This document shows, piece by piece, positions 26,645 to 34,513 of a stretch of 60,348 bases of DNA. The position numbers were made by a program, and so were the translations under genes. Under the pieces are notes generated by a model, which made no database searches, had not been told where the DNA came from, and worked only from the letters and a program-made list of their open reading frames with translations. Position 1 is the first letter of the stretch, and each line of letters begins with the position of its first letter. Source of the DNA: CAZGSN01 sp964371655 (GTDB lineage: Bacteria; Desulfobacterota; Binatia; HRBIN30); the NCBI GenBank assembly GCA_964371655.1, contig CAYJOD010000033.1, forward strand, positions 1 to 60,348. The letters are read 5' to 3'.

Positions 26645-28858
26645 CTACAACTCGTCGATTTCATCGTCCGTGCACAACCGGACAACGACATCGGACAGCG
26701 GACGTGCCTGACACAGGAGCACGAAGCCGTCTTGTATTTGCTCGTCGGTGAGAAAGATCTGGCTGCTCTGGTCGACGCGGCCTTCCACGAGATGCGCGCT
26801 GCACATTCCGCACGATCCCATGCGGCAGCCGAAGTTGAGGTCGACACCACGATCGAGAGCCGAATCGAGAATGGGGACACTGCCATCCGAGGCGAAGCCG
26901 AAGCGCCCGCCGGGCTCGGCTCTTACCTGGACCCAGTGGCGGCCGTCGGTCGGCCGCTCGTCCTCTATGATCGGGAGGGGCAGGATCTCTCGAGGATGCT
27001 TCGCCTTTCCGTAGATGTTCTTGACCCGATTTTGTTCGGACTCGACGTGGCCACTGGCAAACAGGCCTTGCCGGGAGAAGCCGTAAGGCTTGATCACCGC
27101 CCCGAGCCCTTCGGTCTTGCGGAGCAACTCGTTGAGATGAGGCAGGATGCCTTCCTCCGAGATGTCGAGCTTGGCTTGGAGCTCCGGAGCGAGACCCATG
27201 GCACGCACCGGCTGCAGGATGAAGTGGCGCACCCCACGGTCGTAGGTGGCGTGGAAGATGCGCTCGAGCTGAGTCACGTTGAGCCGCGAAACGACGATCT
27301 TGTGGGTGATGCTGATGCGCATGCCCAGAACGTCGGCGAGTCGCATCAGCACGGCGAGACCTTTGAGCGCCTCGAAGAGCGACTCGCCGTTGTCGCCGAT
27401 GGGATTGACCTCCAGCTGCGAGACGCGGTCGGCCGCGTGCACGGCGATATCGAAGTACTCGAAGCCTGCCTGCAGGGTCTTCAAAGCGAAGCGCGGATCC
27501 GAGAAGGTGCGGAAGTGCGACGACATACCGAAACACGTAAAGCCGACGCTCTTGGCTAGCTCTACGTGTTCGAACAGCTTCGGGTGGATCGTAGGCTCGC
27601 CGCTGGCGAAAAACAGCATGTCGAATTTGCCGGCGGCGCCGAGAATCGTCTCGCGCGTGGCATCCGTGCTCGGCATCAGCCGGTGTGTGGGATTGAACTT
27701 TTCGATGCAGAACGCGCATTCGCTGTTGCAAGCGCCGGTGCCGCGAATGTTCATCACGCGCAAGTCTTCGTGCCCCGGACCGCGCTCCGACTGGAAGCCG
27801 AGACCCACGGTGGCGGGATCCGCCGCATCAAGCTCGGCGAGGATGGCATCCATGTCGACATGTCGCGGCGCCAGACGCGGCAGCCCGACGTTGCGATCGC
27901 TGCTCACGGATGCGGGGTCGCCCGTGGTCTTACGGGCGGCGTGGTTGACCGCGCGGATCACATCTCGTGCCAGTGCCGCGAGGCCTTCTTCGGTCGCCGG
28001 ACCTTTCGCCTTGAGCTGCACACCAAGCCTGCTGGTATCGGGCCGCGTCAGGAAGACGTAGTAACGATCGGCAAACCCGACCACCGCGTCGTAAAGCGCG
28101 GTGCGGCTGATACCGGATTCGTTGAGATCGAAATTGATCGCACGCCCCTCGAGATCGATTCGGGGAGCAACGCGCCCGGTAGCCTCCAGCGCCGTCGCCC
28201 CGCCGTTCTTGGAAGGCCGCCCTTGCTGTGTCTGCCTTTCACTATGCGGCAGCAGCGCCGCCAACTGCTCGTCGGAGGCGGTCTGGCCACGCTTACGGAG
28301 CGTATTCGCAAGTGCAGTCAGTACAGTGCCCACCGCATGGTCCGTGCGCGCCGCGCCGCCGCCGCCGTTCATCAGCAAGAAGTCCAGGGCATCCGTGTGC
28401 GCCACGCCCAGGGGCGCGCCGCTGTTGCGGCGGATGTTGACGCGAGCGACGCCGTCGCGCCCGTGCCGCAACACCATGGTGGCGGCTCCCGCCCGCACCG
28501 GGCTTAGCGAATCGAGCGCCCAGCCGAGTCCAAGCGGCGCCCCTTCGGTGAACGGCGCCAACAGCTCCCACGGCGGCTCGTTGCTGCTCGGGCTGGCAGG
28601 CTCCTCGGTTCGCGGCGCAGCGCTGCCGGCTTCGCGCAGTTTCTTGACCGTGGCAGAGAACGCTTCGGTGCAGAACTCGTCACGAAGCTCTTGCGCATCC
28701 TCGGCGGAAATCGGCGCCAGCGTCTCGAAGCGCGCGCTGATATGGCCTCCGGACTCCGCGAACTCGAACCGGGCGCGGCGCTGGTACTTCTCCGCGACCG
28801 CCGTCAGCGCGTCGCGCCGATAGAGGTCCGAATGAAAAAGGATCGGCTCAGATATCAT
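26645..28858 (-). CDS. Radical SAM enzyme fused to [2Fe-2S] ferredoxin, with HxsD-like N-terminal domains
   Basis: 737 aa from ATG 28858. Residues about 5-78 look like an HxsD-type domain of His-Xaa-Ser peptide systems (SDLYRRDALTAVAEKY, then ELRDEFCTEAF with KKLRE). Residues about 95-190 are an uncharacterised domain (GVARVNIRRNSG, LLMNGGGGAARTDHAVG). Residues about 240-310 look like a second HxsD-like unit (INFDLNESGISRTALYDAV). The radical SAM core starts at C377-C381-C384 (GACNSECAFC). The C-terminus is a plant-type ferredoxin with C678, C683, C686 and C716, exactly the CX4CX2CX29C pattern. A built-in ferredoxin could deliver electrons to the radical SAM or a partner cluster. HxsD-like domains are linked to peptide modification, so a peptide substrate is possible. 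The fusion is unusual. The frame extends upstream to 28924, but those residues look non-coding. Confidence 0.75.
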   Translation of the reverse strand: MISEPILFHSDLYRRDALTAVAEKYQRRARFEFAESGGHISARFETLAPISAEDAQELRDEFCTEAFSATVKKLREAGSAAPRTEEPASPSSNEPPWELLAPFTEGAPLGLGWALDSLSPVRAGAATMVLRHGRDGVARVNIRRNSGAPLGVAHTDALDFLLMNGGGGAARTDHAVGTVLTALANTLRKRGQTASDEQLAALLPHSERQTQQGRPSKNGGATALEATGRVAPRIDLEGRAINFDLNESGISRTALYDAVVGFADRYYVFLTRPDTSRLGVQLKAKGPATEEGLAALARDVIRAVNHAARKTTGDPASVSSDRNVGLPRLAPRHVDMDAILAELDAADPATVGLGFQSERGPGHEDLRVMNIRGTGACNSECAFCIEKFNPTHRLMPSTDATRETILGAAGKFDMLFFASGEPTIHPKLFEHVELAKSVGFTCFGMSSHFRTFSDPRFALKTLQAGFEYFDIAVHAADRVSQLEVNPIGDNGESLFEALKGLAVLMRLADVLGMRISITHKIVVSRLNVTQLERIFHATYDRGVRHFILQPVRAMGLAPELQAKLDISEEGILPHLNELLRKTEGLGAVIKPYGFSRQGLFASGHVESEQNRVKNIYGKAKHPREILPLPIIEDERPTDGRHWVQVRAEPGGRFGFASDGSVPILDSALDRGVDLNFGCRMGSCGMCSAHLVEGRVDQSSQIFLTDEQIQDGFVLLCQARPLSDVVVRLCTDDEIDEL

Positions 28859-28943
28859 ATGGATGGTGTGGTGCGCGAGAATGCACTTGGAAAATGAGTA
28901 CCACCCCGGTGCTAATACAGTCAAGTCGAACTTCGCGTAGGGT

Positions 28944-29129
28944 CAGGGCGACGGCAACGTCGTTGACGGCGGGCCCGTTGGTAGGGGCAGGCCCCCGTGC
29001 CTGCCCTCTTTGCGTCAAGAATACGCATCGATGGCCATCCTGATCTGGGCAACCACGGGGGGTTGCCCCTACAAAATCCGAACCCGTGCCGCGGGTGGAC
29101 CACCATGGACGACTTTGCCGTCGCCCTGC
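28944..29129. repeat. Inverted-repeat element, family C variant
   Basis: 186 bp whose ends match the family C termini: left cagggcgacggcaacgtcg and right cgactttgccgtcgccctg. The interior is different and holds gggcaaccacggggggttgc, close to the family E arms at 33 and 36 kb. It sits between the HemN-like gene and the radical SAM-ferredoxin gene. Confidence 0.75.
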
Positions 29130-29164
29130 GCGCACGGTCGGTCGCCCACTGGCACGGGTGGAGC

Positions 29165-30988
29165 TCAGCACGGCGATGCATCCGCCGCTGCCGTAGATGC
29201 ACGCCCCAGCGCCTGCGTCGTACGGGTACAGAGCTCTCGAAGAAACTGCTCCTCGGCCGCTCCCAGCGATGCGTTGTCGCGCGTGGCGTAGGAGATCGAG
29301 TACGGGCCGGCGTGAAAAAAGCTGCGCTGGCCATTTTCGCGCTCGACGATGACTCGCAGCGCGGGGGCAGGCAGTGGCAGCACGCGGAAGCATGCCTCGC
29401 CGCCACCTCCTCCCAAGCGCTCGATGGTGGCCTCGGCAAACCTCTGCCCGGGCGCGCCCAACCCGAGGAGCTGGGCCCACGCGAGGAGCGCCTCATCTTT
29501 CTCCGTCTCCACGGCGTGCAAGTGGTCCTCACCGATCGCCACGAGCTCTTTCTGGACGTCGTCTTGGGTCCGTAGCGCCGACATCTCGCGCGCCCGTTGG
29601 GCGCGCGCCGCCGCGTCTGTAGCAAGTGACGGCAGAAGCGCTTCGAAGAGCTCCGGGTGCGTGGCAGAGGAGGTCCCAGCTATGGGGCGGTACCAACCGC
29701 GAACTTGACGGAGCGCACCGCTACGCACGCCCTCGTCCAGGAGCTGCCCAAATGTCGCCTTCACGTCGACGCCGCTGCGCCGCTCGAGGGCGCGGGTGTC
29801 GATCCAACGCGACTTGGCTAGCCCAAGCAAGAGCGCGCTGCGGCACTCGTCCTCAGCTGTGACCCGTGTCCCAAGGTAGACCGGCTCGGTTGCCGGACGA
29901 AGACCTTCGACCGCCGTCACCTCGCGGTACCAGCTGTGGCCATAGATGTGCGACCTAGCGCCGGGGCCGATGCCAAGAATATGCGAGTCGCCGTTCTCGA
30001 AGAGCGCATACACCGGCAGCTCCGCATCGGCACGAACGAGGCGTACCGCCTCGTAGTAGAAACGTTGCATCCACTGTCGCCACGTTCTGAGCGAGTTGCG
30101 CAAGAAATCCTTGCCGGGCCGATCGTCGCCGCCGCCGATCACTGGCAGGTAGCCCGAGCGCAAGCCGCGCAGGATCACCGATGGCCGGAGCACCTGGCTG
30201 TAACGCATCTCCGCGGCCGGAGGGTCGGGCATGTGGTCGACGGGCTGAAAACGATAGACGGTGGCGCAATCCGGGCGGCCCCGAGTCAGCAACCGGTCGA
30301 GATCGCTCAGAAAGGAATCGGGCGTCTGCCCCGGCAGTCCCAGTACCAGGTCCGCGTTGGTCCACATCCCGAGACCGCGCGCACAGCGCACCAGCTCCGC
30401 GACACGATCGAGCGATGGGTTCGTCCGGCCGATGCGCTTGAGCACCGCCGCATCGAATGACTGCAGTCCCATGCTGAGCCGGTTGACGCCGGCGCGGTGC
30501 AGTAGCTCGATCTTCTCTTCGTCGAGGTTGCTCGGATGCCCCTCGCACGTAAACTCGTTTCTTACGTGGAAGCTCTCCACGAACGCCGCCAGGAACCGCC
30601 CGAGCTCTGTCGCCGGCAGCGCGCTTGGCGTGCCGCCACCGAAGTAGGCATTCGAGATCTCAACGCGATCGAGCGCTTTGCGATAGCGCCCGAGAAGGCC
30701 GACCAGGTAGTCCGTGTAACGACTCATCTGTTTGTCGTCGCGCGGCACCAAGTGGAAGTACATGCAGAAGCGACAGCTCGATTGGCAGAGCGCGAAGTGC
30801 GTGTACAGCTGCACGGTCGACGGCGAGCCTGGCTCGCCCCGCCGCGCCAGAGCGGATTTCCAGCCAGCGAGGATATCGGCGCATGCAATCCGCTCCGGCC
30901 ACCAGCCATACCACGCCGAGAGATCGCCGCGCAGCATCGGCTCGCGCAGCGGCATCGCGAAGCCCTGTTCTCGTTTCGGTTTGGCCAT
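29165..30988 (-). CDS. HemN-like radical SAM protein
   Basis: 607 aa from ATG 30988. The cluster motif FALCQSSCRFC gives C68-C72-C75; AYFGGGTPS, NRLSMGLQS and NADLVLGLPGQT follow, all HemN/HemW-type blocks. It has a ~220-residue C-terminal extension beyond the core, as does the HemN-like protein at 8963, but the two differ in most of their sequence. HemN-like enzymes are also used for non-heme substrates. It is the first gene of the minus-strand set 30988 to 22270 that ends with the NifD- and NifK-like genes. No other heme biosynthesis gene is near. The upstream spacer 30989-31507 holds its promoter region and a family D repeat, with nothing else recognised. Confidence 0.8.
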   Translation of the reverse strand: MAKPKREQGFAMPLREPMLRGDLSAWYGWWPERIACADILAGWKSALARRGEPGSPSTVQLYTHFALCQSSCRFCMYFHLVPRDDKQMSRYTDYLVGLLGRYRKALDRVEISNAYFGGGTPSALPATELGRFLAAFVESFHVRNEFTCEGHPSNLDEEKIELLHRAGVNRLSMGLQSFDAAVLKRIGRTNPSLDRVAELVRCARGLGMWTNADLVLGLPGQTPDSFLSDLDRLLTRGRPDCATVYRFQPVDHMPDPPAAEMRYSQVLRPSVILRGLRSGYLPVIGGGDDRPGKDFLRNSLRTWRQWMQRFYYEAVRLVRADAELPVYALFENGDSHILGIGPGARSHIYGHSWYREVTAVEGLRPATEPVYLGTRVTAEDECRSALLLGLAKSRWIDTRALERRSGVDVKATFGQLLDEGVRSGALRQVRGWYRPIAGTSSATHPELFEALLPSLATDAAARAQRAREMSALRTQDDVQKELVAIGEDHLHAVETEKDEALLAWAQLLGLGAPGQRFAEATIERLGGGGGEACFRVLPLPAPALRVIVERENGQRSFFHAGPYSISYATRDNASLGAAEEQFLRELCTRTTQALGRASTAAADASPC

Positions 30989-31251
30989 GTGGGGTAGAGT
31001 CCGCACGAGCCTACCAACCTGCTAACGCGGGCGTCAAGCAGCAATCGGACCGCTCCGATTGGCCACAACATTGCCGGTCTCTGGAGTCGGCGACGACTCT
31101 GGTTGACCTCGAAGAACCGTCAACGTACCGCGCATCCGCCAACGCATCGACCGCGTCCCTTTCGACCGGCTGTAGGGGGACCGGCTGCTATGTGCCCAAC
31201 AATTCATCGAAGGGAGACGTCACTGCTTTCTTCCGATCAACTGACCTCGCC

Positions 31252-31374
31252 CTTCGAGACGCGGCCTGAAAAGACGGCCGCTCCTCAGGGCGAACGGAAA
31301 TTGAGCATTGTTGAGAAGATATAAAAGCATCCGTTCGCGCTGAGGAGCCGCCTTCTTTTGGCGGCGTCTCGAAG
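31252..31374. repeat. Palindromic element, family D, copy 2
   Basis: Two inverted arms: 31252-31298 (cttcgagacgcggcctg, then cggccgctcctcagggcg) and 31330-31374 (tccgttcgcgctgaggagcc, then gcggcgtctcgaag). It matches the arms of 17728-17847. It could fold as a long hairpin and lies in the divergent spacer between the HemN-like gene and the VanZ-like gene. Confidence 0.7.
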
Positions 31375-31507
31375 CGCCGCGTTGACAGGATGAGCGAATC
31401 AGACCGTCGGATGAATTGTCGGGCAAAGCCGGTGCCCGCCGTCTGCAGAAGCCATCGTCGCGGCGGTTGCCCGCGTGGCGACGTGTCAGTACAAGCATCG
31501 CGGGGTG

Positions 31508-32011
31508 ATGCCAGACATGCAGCGCGCGCTGACGACCGACAAGCCGGGGTGGAGCGAGATCCTCAAGTACTGGGGAGTCGTGGCCACGTGGATGATCGTC
31601 ATCTCTATCTTCTCCGGTGAAGGCTTTTCTGCCGAGAATACCAATCGCTACTTCGATCCCCTCCTGCGCTACCTGTTCCCGAAGCTGACTCCCGCCGGTT
31701 TCGTGTTTGCCCACGCCGTGATTCGCAAAGCCGCGCACGTGACCGAGTTCTTCGTCCTCGGCGCACTCACCTATTGGGCGACACGGCGCGGGCGCGCCCC
31801 CAGTTGGCGACCGAGGTGGGCGGCTGTGGCCATGCTCCTCGCGATCGCCTATGCCGGGCTCGATGAAACGCACCAGAAGTTCGTGCCCAATCGCACCGGC
31901 TCCTACGTGGATAGCGGCATCGATTGCATCGGGGCGCTGCTAAGCCAGATCTTGATTTACCTGCGCCGGGGAGAGGACCGGACAGCCAGACGACAACGAG
32001 CGGACGAATGA
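31508..32011 (+). CDS. VanZ-like family membrane protein
   Basis: About 167 aa with four membrane segments. It has VanZ-family marks: VIRKAAHVTEFFVLG, LDETHQKFVPNR and DSGIDCIGALL. VanZ-like proteins are small integral membrane proteins; VanZ itself gives teicoplanin resistance, but most family members are uncharacterised. ATG 31508 is used; ATG 31517 and GTG 31475 are also in frame. No operon partner is evident: it stands between the system B operon and rnhB, with 145 bp to the next gene. Confidence 0.8.
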   Translation: MPDMQRALTTDKPGWSEILKYWGVVATWMIVISIFSGEGFSAENTNRYFDPLLRYLFPKLTPAGFVFAHAVIRKAAHVTEFFVLGALTYWATRRGRAPSWRPRWAAVAMLLAIAYAGLDETHQKFVPNRTGSYVDSGIDCIGALLSQILIYLRRGEDRTARRQRADE

Positions 32012-32156
32012 CGATCGGAAGACGATCGCACCGGGCCGGCGACCGCCGGCTCGGTGCAAGGCGACCTGAGCCGCGACCGTAAGGGAGCGGTGATTCATGG
32101 GTTCCCCCACTCGCTGCCCGCGCCAGCTTGTCTCACATTCCATTGTCTGAGAGCTT

Positions 32157-32825
32157 GTGGCCCGAGGAGTCATGACGAAGCAGGTACGGCGCCAGGCGGC
32201 GCGAATGGGGATACTGCTGCGAGTCGAGCGCGAGCTGTGGGCGGCGGGCTTTGCGCGCATTGCCGGTGTCGACGAGGTCGGCGTCGGGCCCCTGGCCGGG
32301 CCGGTGGTGGCCGCGGCGGTGATCGTTTCCCCACAAATGAAGATCCGCGGCATCGACGATTCGAAGAAGCTCAGCGCGGCGCGCCGCGAAGAGCTCGCCG
32401 AGCAGATTCGCAACCACGCCGTCGCCATCGGCATCGGCATGGCCGATACCATCGAGATCGATCGACTCAACATCTACCACGCCGCACTCGAAGCGATGCG
32501 CCGCGCCGTCGCCGCTTTGCCGTGCAGCCCCGATCACCTCGTCGTCGACGCGCGCCGGATTCCACGGATCGTACTGCCACAGCTGTCCCTGATCGGCGGC
32601 GATGGACGCAGCTACTCGGTGGCCGCCGCGTCGATCGTCGCCAAGGTGACGCGCGACGCCATGATGCGCGAGCTCGATGTCCTGTACCCGCAGTACGGCT
32701 TCCGCGACCACATGGGCTACGGCACCCCACAACACCTCGCCGCCCTCGAACGCTTCGGTCCGTGCCCGATCCACCGCCGCTCGTTTGCGCCGGTGCGGCA
32801 GCTCAAGCTGCCGCTCGGCGACTGA
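32157..32825 (+). CDS. rnhB: Ribonuclease HII
   Basis: 222 aa; GTG 32157, with ATG 32172 as an alternative start. It has the RNase HII core GVDEVGVGPLAGPVVAAAV with its DE pair, DDSKKLSAARR, HLVVDARRI and YSVAAASIVAKVTRD, plus a C-terminal GYGTPQHL. RNase HII cuts the 5' side of ribonucleotides in DNA, in replication and repair. It is full length for the family. The stop codon falls within the first bases of a family A repeat, so the element was inserted right at the end of the gene or the gene end was built from it. Confidence 0.95.
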   Translation: MARGVMTKQVRRQAARMGILLRVERELWAAGFARIAGVDEVGVGPLAGPVVAAAVIVSPQMKIRGIDDSKKLSAARREELAEQIRNHAVAIGIGMADTIEIDRLNIYHAALEAMRRAVAALPCSPDHLVVDARRIPRIVLPQLSLIGGDGRSYSVAAASIVAKVTRDAMMRELDVLYPQYGFRDHMGYGTPQHLAALERFGPCPIHRRSFAPVRQLKLPLGD

Positions 32826-33020
32826 GCCCAAACGCATCAATTGGAACCACGGATTCCACGGATGGGCACGGATATGAAAAGAAAAGACCTTCGTTCGGAT
32901 CGGAAGAATTTGTCCGCCAGAGTTCTGTGTGGCGGTCCGTCTGTAAGTTGGCGTCGTTGTTCTTCCTTATCCGTGTTGATCCGTGAAATCCGTGGTCCCA
33001 ACTGAGTTTTTCCGGCTGAG
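32822..33020. repeat. Dispersed inverted-repeat element, family A
   Basis: About 199 bp. Left end ctgagcccaaacgcatcaat, then ggaaccacggattccacgg; right end ccgtggtcccaactgagttt, ending in ccggctgag. The interior segment near 32880-32925 is the reverse complement of the window start. It begins within the rnhB stop codon and is followed directly by a family E element. Confidence 0.8.
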
Positions 33021-33025
33021 TGAAA

Positions 33026-33100
33026 GGGTACCCACAAGGGGTACCCCTACAAGATCGAATTGATGCAGATTGTAGGGGCAACCCTTGTGGTTGCCCCTAC
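33026..33100. repeat. Inverted-repeat element, family E, copy 1
   Basis: 75 bp containing two small palindromes: gggtacccacaaggggtacc and gtaggggcaaccc...ggttgcccctac. Its reverse complement occurs at 36584-36653, on the other side of the regulator-kinase gene pair. The location just past the regulator stop (33125) could let it act as a terminator. Confidence 0.75.
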
Positions 33101-33124
33101 TAGCAGATCGGGTCGAACAGCCTC

Positions 33125-34513
33125 TCAGGCGTCGCCGTCGTCGTCCTCTTCGCCTGCTACGCCGGGCGGCCGCGCGTAGCGCCGCAGCAGTCGGTACAAG
33201 TTGCGTTCGCTGACGTCCAGGATTTTCGCCGCTTGCGCACGGTTACCACCGACGCTCTCCATGACCGACAGCACGTAACGGCGCTGGACCTCACGCAACG
33301 AGGGCGTCTCACTCGCCGCGCTGTTGTCGACGCCGCCCAGCGTGACGACCGCAGGCAAGTCTTCGGGCTCGATCACCTCGCGGTCGCTCAGCACCATGGA
33401 TTGCTGCACGGCGTGGATGAGCTCGCGGACGTTGCCCGGCCACCGGTATCGAACCAGCGCCTCCATGGCCGCCGCACTGAAGCGTTTGGACATCGAGAAG
33501 CGCACGTTGAACTGGGGCGTGAAGTGCTCGATCAGGGTGCTGATGTCCTCCCGACGCTGCCGCAGCGGAGGTACTTCGACGGTGAGCGGGGCGAGGCGGA
33601 AGAACAGGTCCTCGCGAAAATGCCCGCGGCCGATGGCGCCGCGCAGATCGCGGTTGGTCGCGGAAATCACGCGCACGTCGACCGCAATCTCCGTGGTGCC
33701 ACCGAGACGCCGAAAACGACCGGTCTCGAGAACGCGCAGGAGCTTGGCCTGCACCTCGAGGCTCATTTCTCCGACCTCGTCGAGGAAAATCGTCCCGGTG
33801 TTGCCGACCTCGAACAGGCCGTGCTTCAGACGCGCGGCACCGGTGAAGGCGCCCTTCTCGTGTCCGAACAACTCCGACTGCAGCAAATGCTCGTCGAGGC
33901 CAGCGCAGTCCACAATGACGAACGAACGGTCGCGGCGGCGGCTTTGCGCATGCAGCGAGCGCGCGACCATCTCCTTGCCGACGCCGGTCTCGCCGAGAAC
34001 CAGCGTCGTCGAGTCGGTTGGCGCAATGCGAGCGACGGTCTGGCGCACCTTCTCCAGCGCCGCGCTCCGTCCGATGAAATCGAGACCGATGTCGGGGGCT
34101 GTGTAGCTGTCTTCCAGTACCCGCTGGCGCGCGACCAGGCGGGAATGCTCGTGCGCCTTCTGAATCGCCATGTCCATGCGCTCAAGCGGACAGGGTTTCT
34201 CGAGATAGTCGTACGCCCCCAGACGAACCGCCTGGATGGCGGTATCGATGGTCCCGTGCCCGGTGAGCATGAGGATGCCGGCGGGCACGTCGGCGCTGCG
34301 CAACTTCTTGAGGACGGCGAGCCCATCCATGTCCGGGAGTTGTATGTCGAGCACGATCACGTCGGCCTCGGCCGCCTGCTCCAACGCAGCGGCGCCGGAA
34401 GCGACGGAGTTGACCGCGAAGCCACGACGCGTCAGCTCGCTGGACATGATGCGACGGAAGGCGTCGTCGTCGTCCACGAGCACCACGCGAACGGCCCTTC
34501 TGACTCCAGTCAT
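33125..34513 (-). CDS. NtrC-family sigma-54-dependent response regulator
   Basis: 462 aa. Receiver domain at 8-120 with acidic pocket VDDDD and phosphoacceptor Asp56 (IVLDIQLPD). AAA+ domain at about 145-375 with Walker A LGETGVGKEM, the GAFTGA loop that contacts sigma-54, and Walker B GTIFLDEVGEMS. A Fis-type helix-turn-helix ends the protein (NRAQAAKILDVSERNLYRLL). It should activate sigma-54 promoters after phosphorylation by the kinase just upstream, with which it overlaps by 4 bp (ATGA). The targets are not seen; I found no convincing -24/-12 site in the window. Confidence 0.95.
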   Translation of the reverse strand: MTGVRRAVRVVLVDDDDAFRRIMSSELTRRGFAVNSVASGAAALEQAAEADVIVLDIQLPDMDGLAVLKKLRSADVPAGILMLTGHGTIDTAIQAVRLGAYDYLEKPCPLERMDMAIQKAHEHSRLVARQRVLEDSYTAPDIGLDFIGRSAALEKVRQTVARIAPTDSTTLVLGETGVGKEMVARSLHAQSRRRDRSFVIVDCAGLDEHLLQSELFGHEKGAFTGAARLKHGLFEVGNTGTIFLDEVGEMSLEVQAKLLRVLETGRFRRLGGTTEIAVDVRVISATNRDLRGAIGRGHFREDLFFRLAPLTVEVPPLRQRREDISTLIEHFTPQFNVRFSMSKRFSAAAMEALVRYRWPGNVRELIHAVQQSMVLSDREVIEPEDLPAVVTLGGVDNSAASETPSLREVQRRYVLSVMESVGGNRAQAAKILDVSERNLYRLLRRYARPPGVAGEEDDDGDA

